Numbered from the stretch's first letter, positions 52,942 through 62,793 are shown. The stretch: 64,000 nt of DNA from Psychrobacillus sp. INOP01 (GCF_018140925.1 NZ_CP073315.1:2604001-2668000), one strand, 5' to 3'. A program made the numbers and translations. Notes: a model not told the origin generated them from the sequence alone.

Positions 52942-53823
52942 ATGAAAAAAGTGTGGTTATCCTTAGTTACCGTAAGCCTATTCGCACTACTAGCAGCCTG
53001 TAGTGGGGACGAAGAGTCTGCTAAGATGAGTTCAGCAGATAGAGTATCTGATTCGGCAGAATTTGCAACTGAGGAACAAAAAAGTGTAGAAGCAGAAGTG
53101 GAACAGGAGAGTGCAACAGAGGATATAGAGGCACCTAACACTCGAATGATCATTCATCAGGCTAAGATTAGCACGAATGTAAAGGATTTAGAAAAGGCAC
53201 AGCATAATATGGAACAAAAGGTGAAGAAGTATGAAGGCTATATTGTGGAGTCCAATGTGTATTTGGAATCTGAAGAAACAAGTACTGGGAAAATGGTTGT
53301 GCGAATTCCAGAGAAGCATTTTGAAACATTTTTGTCCGAAGCAGAGGTGGAAGCATCCAAAGTTTTAGAAAAAAATGTAACTGGACAGGATGTAACTGAG
53401 CAGTATGTAGACCTAAGTTCTCGAGTAAAATCAAAACGTGCAGTGGAGGAACGGTTACTAGCATTTATGAAAGATGCTGAAAAAACAGATGACCTACTGA
53501 AAATTTCCAATGATCTGGCAAAGATCCAAGAAGAAATAGAGGTACTAGTGGGGAAAATAAATTATTTAGAAAATCAAACGTCCTTTTCCACGATCGAATT
53601 AACTATGTATGAAAACCGTGTCATTATTCCAGAAATAGAAAACAAAGACTTGAATACATGGGAGAAAACGAAAAAGCAATTTATAACAAGTACAAACTCA
53701 CTTTTATCAATAGGCTCAGGAATTATTGTGTTTATAATTGGTAATATACCAGTGCTAGCGCTTTTGGCAATTATTGCAGTTGTGGTAGTTTGGGTAATTA
53801 AGAGAAGGAAAGTAAAAGAATAG
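52942..53823 (+). CDS. DUF4349 lipoprotein with C-terminal membrane helix
   Basis: The protein has 293 residues: a lipoprotein signal with lipobox LLAAC (Cys20), an acidic linker, the DUF4349 domain (about 65-240) with RMIIHQAKISTNVKDLEKAQ and VRIPEKHFETFLSE, a coiled-coil stretch (about 185-215), a membrane helix (about 255-285) and a basic tail. Both ends are thus tied to the membrane. Function unknown; related proteins occur in many Gram-positives. AAGGGGGCA precedes the ATG. Confidence 0.85.
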   Translation: MKKVWLSLVTVSLFALLAACSGDEESAKMSSADRVSDSAEFATEEQKSVEAEVEQESATEDIEAPNTRMIIHQAKISTNVKDLEKAQHNMEQKVKKYEGYIVESNVYLESEETSTGKMVVRIPEKHFETFLSEAEVEASKVLEKNVTGQDVTEQYVDLSSRVKSKRAVEERLLAFMKDAEKTDDLLKISNDLAKIQEEIEVLVGKINYLENQTSFSTIELTMYENRVIIPEIENKDLNTWEKTKKQFITSTNSLLSIGSGIIVFIIGNIPVLALLAIIAVVVVWVIKRRKVKE

Positions 53824-53869
53824 TAATCTAAAGTCGGGTATTATAATTGTGAATATCCTATAAACAACG

Positions 53870-53908
53870 AATAAAGCATCTCTTGATCTCACAAGAGATG
53901 CTTTATTG
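53870..53908 (+). terminator. terminator after the DUF4349 gene
   Basis: AATAAAGCATCTCTTG / CAAGAGATGCTTTATT stem with a 6-base loop; the T-run is inside the right arm. Confidence 0.8.
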
Positions 53909-53982
53909 TTGTGGAGAATTTGGTATCATAATTTCTAAAACTTCATACTATGTATAAACTACTCCCATGAATGGAGGGAAAC

Positions 53983-55878
53983 ATGGACATTTTAAACAAA
54001 GTAAGAAATTATCGAGAAGAAGAGAACCAGCTCAAGTGGGAAGGTACGTTTGAAGAATTTTTAGCGATTGTGAAGGAACGTCCAGAGGTTGCCCAAACGG
54101 CACATGCACGGGTTTATAGCATGATAAAAAATGCAGGACTTACTGAACAAGAAAACAAAAAACAATTTACTTTTTTTCAAAATGAGATTTTTGGATTAGA
54201 GGAATCACTAGAGCGATTAGTGGAAGAATACTTTCATCCTGCAGCCAGAAGATTGGATGTACGAAAACGAATTTTATTATTAATGGGGCCAGTGAGTGGA
54301 GGAAAGTCGACTATTGTAACACTACTTAAACGAGGGTTTGAACAATATTCTCGTACAGATGAGGGTGCGGTATACGCTATAAAAGGCTGTCCAATGCATG
54401 AGGATCCTCTGCATTTAATCCCTCAGCATTTGCGAGAAGACTTCTTTGATGAATATGGAATTCGCATTGAAGGTAGTTTGTCACCTTTAAACTCGATGAG
54501 GCTTGAAAAGGAATATGATGGTCGCGTAGAAGATGTCATGGTGGAGCGCATTTTCTTTTCAGAGGACAAAAGAGTGGGAATTGGTACCTTTACACCATCC
54601 GACCCTAAATCTCAAGATATCGCTGATTTAACGGGCTCTATAGACTTTTCAACAATAGCAGAATATGGTTCAGAATCAGATCCTCGTGCATATCGCTTTG
54701 ATGGGGAGCTCAATAAAGCGAATAGAGGAATGATGGAGTTCCAAGAAATGCTGAAACTAGATGAAAAATTTCTTTGGCATTTATTATCATTAACACAGGA
54801 AGGTAATTTTAAGGCAGGACGCTTTGCATTAATCAGTGCAGATGAATTGATCGTAGCCCATACCAATGAAACTGAATACCGATCTTTTATAGCCAATAAA
54901 AAGAATGAAGCGTTACATTCTCGTATTATTGTCATGCCGATACCTTATAATCTAAAGGTCAGCCAGGAAGAACGGATATATGAAAAGATGATTAGAGAAA
55001 GTGATATGACGCATGTTCATATTGCCCCGCATGCACTAAGGGCTGCTGCAATTTTTTCCGTACTTACGAGACTTGAGATTCCGAAAAAAACAGGAATAGA
55101 TCTCGTCAAAAAAATGCGCCTTTACGATGGTGAAAATGTGGAAGGCTATAACGACATCGATGTGGAGGAATTGAAGAAAGAGTCCCAAACCGAAGGAATG
55201 AATGGAATTGATCCGCGTTACGTAATCAACCGCATTTCTTCTGCGATTATTCGTAAAGAAGTTCCGTCGATTAATGCCCTAGATGTGTTGCGTTCTTTAA
55301 AAGAGGGCCTTGATCAGCACGCATCCATCTCTGATGAAGACAAAGAAAAATACATGAATTATATAGCTATTGCCCGCAAAGAATACGATGAAATAGCGAA
55401 GAAAGAAGTACAAAAAGCATTTGTTTACTCATATGAAGAGTCAGCAATTACGCTAATGAACAACTATTTAGATAACGTTGAGGCTTTCTGCAATAAAAAC
55501 AAAATGAGAGACCCACTGACTGGGGAAGAGTTGAACCCAGATGAGAAGCTAATGCGCTCCATTGAGGAACAAATCGGAATTTCTGAAAATGCGAAAAAAG
55601 CATTTCGAGAAGAAATACTCATTCGATTATCGGCATATGCAAGAAAAGGAAAACGTTTTGAATATAATTCACATGAGCGTCTACGTGAAGCCATCCAAAA
55701 GAAATTATTTGCTGATTTAAAGGATGTCGTGAAAATTACAACATCATCTAAGACACCAGATGAAGCTCATCTGAAGAAAGTAAATGAAGTAGTGGCAAGA
55801 TTAATAGACGAACATGGATACAACTCCACATCAGCCAATGAGCTATTGAAATATGTTGGTAGTTTACTTAATCGATAG
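53983..55878 (+). CDS. prkA: serine protein kinase / AAA+ protein PrkA
   Basis: From the ATG behind ATGGAGGGAAAC the protein has 631 residues, the length of B. subtilis PrkA. Walker A GPVSGGKST is at 102-110, followed by an AAA+ core and a C-terminal kinase-like domain. In B. subtilis PrkA is made early in sporulation under sigma E; recent work treats it as an AAA+ protease as well as a kinase. The upstream ATG at 53971 is inside the ribosome site. CATACTAT about 40 bp before the start resembles a sigma E -10, but the -35 is poor. The yhbH and spoVR homologues follow after a repeat. Confidence 0.93.
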   Translation: MDILNKVRNYREEENQLKWEGTFEEFLAIVKERPEVAQTAHARVYSMIKNAGLTEQENKKQFTFFQNEIFGLEESLERLVEEYFHPAARRLDVRKRILLLMGPVSGGKSTIVTLLKRGFEQYSRTDEGAVYAIKGCPMHEDPLHLIPQHLREDFFDEYGIRIEGSLSPLNSMRLEKEYDGRVEDVMVERIFFSEDKRVGIGTFTPSDPKSQDIADLTGSIDFSTIAEYGSESDPRAYRFDGELNKANRGMMEFQEMLKLDEKFLWHLLSLTQEGNFKAGRFALISADELIVAHTNETEYRSFIANKKNEALHSRIIVMPIPYNLKVSQEERIYEKMIRESDMTHVHIAPHALRAAAIFSVLTRLEIPKKTGIDLVKKMRLYDGENVEGYNDIDVEELKKESQTEGMNGIDPRYVINRISSAIIRKEVPSINALDVLRSLKEGLDQHASISDEDKEKYMNYIAIARKEYDEIAKKEVQKAFVYSYEESAITLMNNYLDNVEAFCNKNKMRDPLTGEELNPDEKLMRSIEEQIGISENAKKAFREEILIRLSAYARKGKRFEYNSHERLREAIQKKLFADLKDVVKITTSSKTPDEAHLKKVNEVVARLIDEHGYNSTSANELLKYVGSLLNR

Positions 55879-55935
55879 ATGTAAATGCGACAGTTGTAAG
55901 AAGGGACGAATAACATAGTCGAATGATTAATAAAG

Positions 55936-55985
55936 AAAAAGGCAATTCCATAACCGGTTATTCGGTATTTGGATGCCTTTTTTTT
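55936..55985 (+). terminator. terminator of prkA
   Basis: AAAAAGGCA / TGCCTTTTT arms enclose a second small stem (ACCGGTTATTCGGT); eight T end the structure. Confidence 0.85.
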
Positions 55986-55994
55986 AAAAGATTA

Positions 55995-56459
55995 TGAAAG
56001 TATAAGATGTTGTGTGCCATGAACTCAATGTTCCCGGTATTTTGAAAAATACAATTTATCTAATAATACTACTGTATTACTGATTTCCGTTTCAGGTGGA
56101 CGTGTTCCGCGGGGTGAGCGATGAGGCCATCACCACCGCTTTCGCGTACGTTGCGATGTCTCACCTATCTCACTCATCCCGCTGGAGTCGCCACCTTCCA
56201 CTTCAATCAATCAATTAAGTGAGTAATCTTTTCTTTCATTATACAAGAATGTACTAGACCTGTTCCTAAAGTTGAAGAAGGGCGACGGACAGATAAACGC
56301 CGTAAGATTACCGAAAAAGGAAGGCTGGTCGTGACTAACGTCACGACCAGCCTTCCTAAAAATTATTCGGTAATAATATAGTGAAAAATCTGTCCAAAGC
56401 ACTTCGAAAACGATAGATACAGATTTTGATCTTAAGGGGCGCTTTCGTTTTTCTTATCA
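55995..56459 (+). repeat. modular noncoding repeat, copy III
   Basis: The first palindromic block (arms GGTGG at 56095 and CCACC at 56191, with CGGGGTGAGCGATGAG and its complement inside) is followed almost directly by the terminal palindrome, so the AT-rich spacer and third module are missing. The central stem is perfect: GGAAGGCTGGTCGTGAC at 56319-56335 and its complement at 56340-56356 around TAAC. It separates prkA from yhbH; no gene is seen in it. Confidence 0.78.
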
Positions 56460-56578
56460 GTAACAAAATCCAGCCAACCCCACTTTTATACAACCATTAA
56501 TCTCTACATTTTTGGATTACATCTGCAATAAGAATGACAAACGGGCATATGATAAAAAATAGGTAGGTGTTGAGAAAA

Positions 56579-57739
56579 ATGGAGAATAAAGAAGAAGCAA
56601 AACAATTTGTCGTTTCGCAGGAAAACTGGTCTTTACATCGAAAGGGACACCAAGACCAACAGCGACATATGGAGAAAGTGAAGGAAGCGATTCAAAACAA
56701 CTTGCCCGATTTGATCAGTGAAGAAAATATCATTATGTCTAATGGACGAGAAGTCATTAAAATCCCGATTCGCTCACTAGATGAATATAAAATCAGGTAT
56801 AACTATGATTCATCAAAGCACGTTGGGCAAGGTGATGGGGATAGTCAAGTAGGAGATGTTATTGCAAAGGGTTCAGGAGATGAAAAAGGAAAAGCAGGGC
56901 AAGGGAAACAGGCCGGTGATCAGGCAGGTCAAGACTATTATGAAGCTGAGATATCTATTGCAGAAATAGAGCAGGAGCTTTTCAACCAAATGGAGTTGCC
57001 TAACTTAGAAGAAAAGGAACAGGCAGAAATTACAACGGAACATATTACATTCAACGATATACGAAAAAAAGGTCTAATGGGCAATATTGATAAAAAGCGA
57101 ACTATCATGACTGCTATTAAACGAAATGCAATGAAGGGGAAGGCAGAAATAATGCCTATCCACCAAGATGACTTGCGCTTTAAGACATGGGATGAAGTAG
57201 TAAAACCAGAATCGAAGGCAGTTGTGTTGGCAATGATGGATACAAGTGGATCGATGGGGAACTTTGAAAAGTATTGTGCTAGAAGCTTTTTTTTCTGGAT
57301 GGCAAGGTTTTTGCGCTCTCAATATGAAACGGTAGAAATTGAATTTATTGCCCATCACACAGAAGCAAAAGTTGTAACAGAGGAAGCGTTTTTTTCAAAA
57401 GGAGAAAGTGGAGGTACGATTTGTTCTTCGGCATACATGAAAGCGCTAGAGCTTATTAAAGAGAAATATAGTCCAACTCGTTATAACATTTATCCTGTAC
57501 ATTTTTCTGATGGAGAGAATATGACTAGTGATAACATCAGATGTATTCAACTTGTAAACGAATTAATGGATGTTTCCAGTATTTTTGGGTACGGCGAAGT
57601 AAATGCTCATAGCAGATATTCCACTTTAATGAACACTTATAAAAAAATTGAAAATCCAAAGTTTAGATACTATGTATTGAAAGAAAATAAAGACGTATAT
57701 GAAGCACTGAAGAGTATTTTTCAAAAGGGAGTCAAGTAA
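56579..57739 (+). CDS. yhbH: sporulation protein YhbH (DUF444, VWA-like)
   Basis: The protein has 386 residues. [20 protein letters not shown] near the start and [17 protein letters not shown] are typical of YhbH/YeaH. A Gly-rich linker (about 80-120) precedes a von Willebrand A-like domain with MMDTSGSMG (MIDAS-like). The ATG was preferred by homology to YhbH; a GTG and a TTG just upstream are alternatives. CATATGATA upstream resembles a sigma E -10. Partner of PrkA and SpoVR in stress and sporulation modules across bacteria (yeaG-yeaH-ycgB in E. coli). Confidence 0.92.
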   Translation: MENKEEAKQFVVSQENWSLHRKGHQDQQRHMEKVKEAIQNNLPDLISEENIIMSNGREVIKIPIRSLDEYKIRYNYDSSKHVGQGDGDSQVGDVIAKGSGDEKGKAGQGKQAGDQAGQDYYEAEISIAEIEQELFNQMELPNLEEKEQAEITTEHITFNDIRKKGLMGNIDKKRTIMTAIKRNAMKGKAEIMPIHQDDLRFKTWDEVVKPESKAVVLAMMDTSGSMGNFEKYCARSFFFWMARFLRSQYETVEIEFIAHHTEAKVVTEEAFFSKGESGGTICSSAYMKALELIKEKYSPTRYNIYPVHFSDGENMTSDNIRCIQLVNELMDVSSIFGYGEVNAHSRYSTLMNTYKKIENPKFRYYVLKENKDVYEALKSIFQKGVK

Positions 57740-59133
57740 TGGAGAGAAAATTACAACATGCCATTGCGGAAATTACCGAAATCGCCACAGGATTCGGCCT
57801 CGACACTTATCCAATGAGGTATGAGATTTGCCCTGCAGATATCATTTATACATTCGGTGCGTATGGTATGCCCACACGTTTTGCCCATTGGAGTTTTGGA
57901 AAACAATTTCATAAGATGAAAATGCAATATGATTTTGGCCTCAGTCAAATTTATGAATTAGTGATTAATTCTGATCCTTGCTATGCGTTTTTATTGGACA
58001 CAAATAGCCTCATACAAAATAAGCTTATTATTGCGCATGTACTCGCTCATTGTGACTTTTTCAAACATAATGTACGTTTCTCTAATACACGAAGAGATAT
58101 GGTGGAAAGTATGACCGCAACCGCGGAACGAGTTGCAGCCTATGAGATGCTATATGGAAAAGAAGAGGTTGAGAGCTTTTTAGATGCGGTTTTAGCTATC
58201 CAAGAGCACATCGATCCGTCCATTATGAGACCTAAATTGCCGGTTTATGAGGATGAGGAAGAAGTAGAAGTCGTACGAAAAACAGCTTATGATGATTTAT
58301 GGAATTTGGATCATCGAGAAGATAAAACAAGATTGGTGCTTCCTTATCGAAAAAAATTCCCTCCGAAACCCGAAAAAGACCTGCTCCTTTTTATAGAGGA
58401 ATACAGCAGTGAGTTAGAGGAGTGGCAACGGGATATTTTAACAATGATGCGAGAGGAAATGCTCTACTTCTGGCCACAATTAGAAACGAAAATTATGAAT
58501 GAGGGTTGGGCATCCTTTTGGCACCAACGTATATTAAGAGAAATGGATTTAACAAGTGTTGAAACAATTGAATTTGCCAAGTTGAATGCCAATGTAGTGC
58601 AGCCTTCTAAAACTGGCATCAATCCATATTATTTGGGTTTGAAAATTTTCGAAGATATAGAAAAGAGATATAATAACCCAACAAATGAAATGAAAGATTT
58701 AGGAATTGAAACTAATTCGGGTAGGCAGAAAATGTTTGAAGTAAGAGAGATAGAATCAGACATATCTTTTATTCGAAATTACTTAACAAAGGAATTAGTG
58801 AAACAGGAAGATTTATATTTGTTTGAGAAAAAGAATGGTAACTATGAAATAACAGATAAGGATTATGAAAATGTCCGCGATCAGCTAGTGTCGATGCGAG
58901 TGAATGGAAGCTTTCCTTATATTGTAGTAGAAAATGGAGACTATATGAGGCTAGGAGAGTTATATTTACACCATGGTTATGAAGGAACGGAACTAGATCC
59001 TCATTATTTGGAAAATGTTCTACCATATATCCATCAATTATGGGGGAGAACAATCCATATGGAAACTGTAGTAGACGGAAAACAGGTTTTATATACATTT
59101 GACGGCAAAAAAGTTTCTAAAATGAATATGTAG
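57739..59133 (+). CDS. spoVR: SpoVR family protein
   Basis: The 464 residues are close to B. subtilis SpoVR, which affects the spore cortex. [37 protein letters not shown] in pieces, [17 protein letters not shown] and HRQ-free C-terminal halves agree with the family. Its ATG overlaps the yhbH stop codon by one base (TAATG), so translation is coupled. The biochemical role is unknown. Confidence 0.93.
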   Translation: MERKLQHAIAEITEIATGFGLDTYPMRYEICPADIIYTFGAYGMPTRFAHWSFGKQFHKMKMQYDFGLSQIYELVINSDPCYAFLLDTNSLIQNKLIIAHVLAHCDFFKHNVRFSNTRRDMVESMTATAERVAAYEMLYGKEEVESFLDAVLAIQEHIDPSIMRPKLPVYEDEEEVEVVRKTAYDDLWNLDHREDKTRLVLPYRKKFPPKPEKDLLLFIEEYSSELEEWQRDILTMMREEMLYFWPQLETKIMNEGWASFWHQRILREMDLTSVETIEFAKLNANVVQPSKTGINPYYLGLKIFEDIEKRYNNPTNEMKDLGIETNSGRQKMFEVREIESDISFIRNYLTKELVKQEDLYLFEKKNGNYEITDKDYENVRDQLVSMRVNGSFPYIVVENGDYMRLGELYLHHGYEGTELDPHYLENVLPYIHQLWGRTIHMETVVDGKQVLYTFDGKKVSKMNM

Positions 59134-59136
59134 GAT

Positions 59137-59169
59137 AAAAACGGGGTTCTATATAGAATCTCGTTTTTA
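59137..59169 (+). terminator. terminator of yhbH-spoVR
   Basis: AAAACGGGGTTCT / GAATCTCGTTTTT stem-loop with T-run, directly after the spoVR stop codon. Confidence 0.75.
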
Positions 59170-59204
59170 TATGAGAGAAAGTACTTACTTCACTTCTTCC
59201 CAAA

Positions 59205-59430
59205 AGCATTTCGAATCTGTTTCCAAAAGTTGCAGGAAGTCGAGAGATATACAAACCCAGAAGATTAGCGAGAAAAGAGAGGTCGGTCGTGCCATCAACC
59301 ACGACCGGCCTCTTTAAAAAATCAACCGATAATAATACAGCAACGAGTATATCCAAGGTCTGCTGAAAACGGTAGAAACAGTTTTTGAACTTAAAGGACT
59401 GGGCTTCTTTTTTGGACGGTTTTTCTTAAG
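59205..59430 (+). repeat. terminal palindrome of the modular repeat, extra copy
   Basis: Only the last module is present: left arm AATCTGTTTCCAAAAGTTGC, central stem AGAGGTCGGTCGTG / CACGACCGGCCTCT, right arm GAAAACGGTAGAAACAG and GGTTTTTCTTA. It stands directly before the complete copy IV, so two terminal palindromes are found within 1 kb. Confidence 0.7.
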
Positions 59431-59439
59431 AGATAGGAA

Positions 59440-60122
59440 AGTATATAAAAATGTCCTGTGAACACTGGGTTGCGAGACTTTTATAAATGAATAATACGAC
59501 TGATTTCCGTTTCAGGTGGACGCGTTCCGCAGGGTGAGCGATGAACCATCACCGACGCTTGCGCGTTCGCCTGTGATGGTTCATCTGTCTCACTCATCCT
59601 GCTGTAGTCGCCACCTTCCACTACAATCCATTTGTGTGTAGTACTTCACTATAAAATGTAGCATAGCTTATCGATAGATGATAAGATTGCTCAAATTTTA
59701 GAGATTAATAAAATTATTTGTAATGCTTTTGAATTAGAAATGCTATTATCCAATAATAGATGAAGAAAGCAGGTTTTATTTTTTACTAGGAAATAAAGAG
59801 AAGTAGTAAGTGTTTTTCCAATAAAGAAGCGAAATAGCGAACGAAATTGCATCTTCGAGAGCTTACTCTATAAATGGGACAGTAGCTTTTCTCTAGTTAT
59901 CCAAAAACGTACTTACCTGTTTCTAAGAGTTGTAGGAGGGCGACGGACAGATAAATGCCATAAGATTACCGAAAAAAGGATGCTGGTTGGTTGTGACGGA
60001 CGTCACAACCAACCAGCATCTCTAAAAATTCACTCGGTAATCATATAGTAAAATGTCTGTTTAAAGCCCTTCGAAAACGATAGAAGCAAGTTTTGACCTT
60101 AAAGGGCACTTGCGCTTTTCTT
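59440..60122 (+). repeat. modular noncoding repeat, copy IV (most complete)
   Basis: All modules are present: lead-in, first palindromic block (arms GGTGG at 59515 and CCACC at 59611), AT-rich spacer with TAGCATAG, AATAAAGAGAAGTAGTAAGTG through CGAACGAAATTGCATCTTCG, and the terminal palindrome whose central stem is perfect over 19 bp (59979-59997 with 60002-60020, loop GGAC). It fills the gap between spoVR and the minus-strand ytcD and ends at its stop codon. Confidence 0.8.
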
Positions 60123-60125
60123 AGT

Positions 60126-60497
60126 TTATTTTAAGCCTTCGTTCAAAATGCTATTCTCTAATACAGAAAATTTATCTCCGTATACTTTTGTGATATGCAC
60201 TTCTCCCCATGTACAAAGAGCACTTAATATACTTTCAAGGCTTGAACCATATTCGCTTAGTTCATACTCTACTTTGGGTGGGACTTGGTTATAGACAATC
60301 CTGTTAATGACGCCATCCGCCTCTAACTCTCTTAGTTGTTGCGTTAACATCTTTTGAGTGATGTCAGGCATAAGTCGCTTCAACTCACTCGTGCGTTTTT
60401 TTCCATGTGTTAAATGACATAAAATAACGCATTTCCACTTGCCACCAATGACCTCTAATGTTGCTTCCACAGATATATTATACTTCTTTCGTTTCAT
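60126..60497 (-). CDS. ytcD: HxlR-family regulator YtcD
   Basis: This 123-residue winged-helix protein has VEATLEVIGGKWKCVILCHL, TSELKRLMPDITQKMLTQQL and RELEADGVINRIVYNQVPPK, the classic HxlR pattern. The ATG at 60497 follows AAGGAGA; the longer frame upstream runs through the promoter and is rejected. B. subtilis has ytcD next to ytbD and ytbE in the same arrangement. HxlR proteins often sense electrophiles through a conserved Cys; here Cys residues occur at VCKxVILCHL-like positions and near the C-terminal LCTWGE. Confidence 0.85.
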   Translation of the reverse strand: MKRKKYNISVEATLEVIGGKWKCVILCHLTHGKKRTSELKRLMPDITQKMLTQQLRELEADGVINRIVYNQVPPKVEYELSEYGSSLESILSALCTWGEVHITKVYGDKFSVLENSILNEGLK

Positions 60498-60524
60498 CGT
60501 AATTCTCCTTTTAATAGGAACTAA

Positions 60525-60577
60525 AAAGTACCTATATAACTTAATAGTGCCTATATTACTTAAAAGTGCGTACTTTT
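60525..60577. promoter_or_regulatory. direct-repeat operator between ytcD and ytbD
   Basis: AGTACCTATATAACTTA (60527-60543) and AGTGCCTATATTACTTA (60546-60562) are two near-identical 17-bp units with a 19-bp step, followed by AAGTGCGTACTTTT, a short palindrome. The position between divergent genes fits binding by the HxlR regulator. Confidence 0.6.
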
Positions 60578-60676
60578 CTTTTGGATAACTATGAACCATA
60601 ATAACATTTGCCGGTAGAATTACAATATGTTTTGGTCTCACGGACTTTATATATATGGAAGAAAGGTTGAGAAATA

Positions 60677-61867
60677 ATGACTTTAGATAGTAAAAGAAGC
60701 ATGTTTGCGTTACTAGCATTAGCGGTAAGTGCGTTTGCGATAGGAACGACAGAATTTGTTAGTGTTGGGCTATTGCCATTAATATCTAAAGACTTGGATA
60801 TATCTTTGACAACAGCAGGACTGACGGTTTCGTTGTATGCGCTTGGTGTAACAATAGGAGCACCGGTTTTAACATCAATTACTTCAAGGATGCCACGAAA
60901 ATCCTTACTGCTTTGGATAATGATTGTGTTCATTATTGGTAATGGAATAGCTGCTTATGCAACAAGTGTGACAATGCTTTTAATTGCACGCGTCATTTCA
61001 GCATTTGCACATGGTATTTTTATGTCCATCGGTTCAACGATAGCTGCTGATTTAGTACCAGAAAACAAGCGAGCGAGTGCAATTTCTATTATGTTTACGG
61101 GATTAACCGTCGCGACTATTACAGGTGTGCCTTTTGGTACATTTCTTGGACAACAGTTTGGATGGCGTTTCGCTTTTGGAGCAATTGTCGTGATAGGAAT
61201 CATCGGATTTATAGCTAATAGCATACTTATTCCATCCGATTTACGGAAAGGCACTCGAACCTCACTACAAGATCAACTAAAGCTTGTAACAAATAGTAGA
61301 TTGCTATTGGTCTTCATAATTACAGCGCTTGGTTATGGGGGAACATTTGTCGTGTTCACGTATTTATCGCCATTGCTTCAGTCAGTGACAGGATTTAAAC
61401 AGGGGACAATAGCTATAATATTACTTGTTTACGGTATTGCAATTGCAATTGGAAATATGATTGGAGGAAAGCTTTCCAATAAAAACCCGATCGGTTCACT
61501 CTTTTATATGTTTATTATTCAAGCAATTGTATTGCTCCTATTAACATTTACAGCTCCTTTTAAAGTTGCGGGATTAATAACAATCATTTTAATGGGGTTA
61601 TTTGCATTCATGAATGTTCCTGGTCTGCAAGTATATGTCGTAATGTTAGCAGAACGTTATGTTCCAAGTGCGGTTGACGTTGCTTCTGCTATGAATATAG
61701 CCGCTTTTAACGCGGGTATTGCGATTGGATCTTATTTAGGAGGATTTGTCGCGGATACTATCGGCCTCATTCACACTGCTTGGATTGGAGCAATAATGGT
61801 TATGCTTGCAGCTGTATTAAGCGGTATTAGTCGAATGTTCGAGAGAAGAGACCAGCACAACAATTAA
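60677..61867 (+). CDS. ytbD: MFS transporter YtbD
   Basis: This 396-residue protein with 12 membrane helices belongs to the DHA1 group (AraJ/YdhP-like): AIGTTEFVSVGLLPLI in helix 1, TSITSRMPRKSLLLW between helices 2 and 3, RVISAFAHGIFMSIG in helix 4. It exports sugars, nucleosides or drugs in related systems; the substrate here is unknown. It is divergent from ytcD and 25 bp before ytbE, the arrangement found in B. subtilis. Confidence 0.87.
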   Translation: MTLDSKRSMFALLALAVSAFAIGTTEFVSVGLLPLISKDLDISLTTAGLTVSLYALGVTIGAPVLTSITSRMPRKSLLLWIMIVFIIGNGIAAYATSVTMLLIARVISAFAHGIFMSIGSTIAADLVPENKRASAISIMFTGLTVATITGVPFGTFLGQQFGWRFAFGAIVVIGIIGFIANSILIPSDLRKGTRTSLQDQLKLVTNSRLLLVFIITALGYGGTFVVFTYLSPLLQSVTGFKQGTIAIILLVYGIAIAIGNMIGGKLSNKNPIGSLFYMFIIQAIVLLLLTFTAPFKVAGLITIILMGLFAFMNVPGLQVYVVMLAERYVPSAVDVASAMNIAAFNAGIAIGSYLGGFVADTIGLIHTAWIGAIMVMLAAVLSGISRMFERRDQHNN

Positions 61868-61892
61868 TTTTAATATAATGGAGGAATTCAAA

Positions 61893-62732
61893 ATGAAAAA
61901 TTTACAATCTAGAAAAACATTATTCAATGGTGTAGAAATGCCTATATTAGGGCTAGGGGTATTTAGAGTAGAGGATGGACAAGAGTTAATAGATGCAGTA
62001 AAAATTGCTATTAAACATGGGTACCGTAGCATCGATACAGCAGCCATTTATGGAAATGAAGTAGGAGTCGGACAAGGAATCAGAAAGGGTATTGAAGAGG
62101 GACATGTTGCTAGAGAGGATCTTTTTGTTACTTCAAAAGTTTGGAATTCAGAGCTAGGATATGAAGCAACTATTGCAGCCTATGAAGAAAGTTTGGCTAA
62201 ACTAGGATTAGAATACCTAGATTTATACTTAATTCATTGGCCTGTAGAAGGAAAGTATAAGGAAGCATGGAAAGCTCTAGAAACTCTATACAAAGAGGGC
62301 AGGGTGAAAGCTATTGGTGTAAGTAATTTCCATATTAATCATCTAGAAGAGTTATTGAAGGATGCTGAGATTATTCCAATGATAAACCAAGTGGAATATC
62401 ATCCCCGTTTAAGTCAAAAAGAGTTACAAACATTCTGTAAGGAACATGATATTCAGTTAGAGGCATGGTCTCCACTAATGGCAGGACAGTTACTCGACAA
62501 TGAAGAGCTTCAAGAAATAGCTGCTAAGTATGGTAAATCTGTGGCACAAATTATCATACGCTGGGACCTTCAAAATGACGTTATTACAATACCCAAATCT
62601 ACGAAAGAACATCGCATTGTAGAAAATGCAGACGTGTTTGATTTTGAATTAACCAAAGATGATATGAGTCGAATTAATAATATGAATAAAAATCAACGAG
62701 TTGGACCAGATCCAGATAACTTTGATTTTTAA
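61893..62732 (+). CDS. ytbE: aldo/keto reductase YtbE
   Basis: This 279-residue NADPH-dependent TIM-barrel reductase has the full catalytic tetrad: Asp48 (SIDTA), Tyr53 (AIYGNE), Lys82 (TSKVWN) and His115 (LIHWPVEG), and the cofactor segment IPKSTKEHRIVENA. The ATG was chosen because the in-frame ATG at 61878 carries GGAGGA inside and serves as the ribosome site. It reduces aldehydes and reactive carbonyls, so the operon looks like a defence against toxic carbonyls or electrophiles. Confidence 0.92.
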   Translation: MKNLQSRKTLFNGVEMPILGLGVFRVEDGQELIDAVKIAIKHGYRSIDTAAIYGNEVGVGQGIRKGIEEGHVAREDLFVTSKVWNSELGYEATIAAYEESLAKLGLEYLDLYLIHWPVEGKYKEAWKALETLYKEGRVKAIGVSNFHINHLEELLKDAEIIPMINQVEYHPRLSQKELQTFCKEHDIQLEAWSPLMAGQLLDNEELQEIAAKYGKSVAQIIIRWDLQNDVITIPKSTKEHRIVENADVFDFELTKDDMSRINNMNKNQRVGPDPDNFDF

Positions 62733-62756
62733 TTTTAAATTCTAAGAGCATATAAT

Positions 62757-62793
62757 AAAAACGAGATTCTAGCGTTATAGAATCTCGTTTTTT
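62757..62793 (+). terminator. terminator of ytbDE
   Basis: AAAACGAGATTCT / AGAATCTCGTTTT stem with an 8-base loop and T-run. Confidence 0.9.

Noticed and set aside
60498..60719. N-terminal extension of YtcD by 74 residues
   Set aside because: The extension runs through the divergent promoter and operator region, has no ribosome site, and is not found in HxlR proteins.
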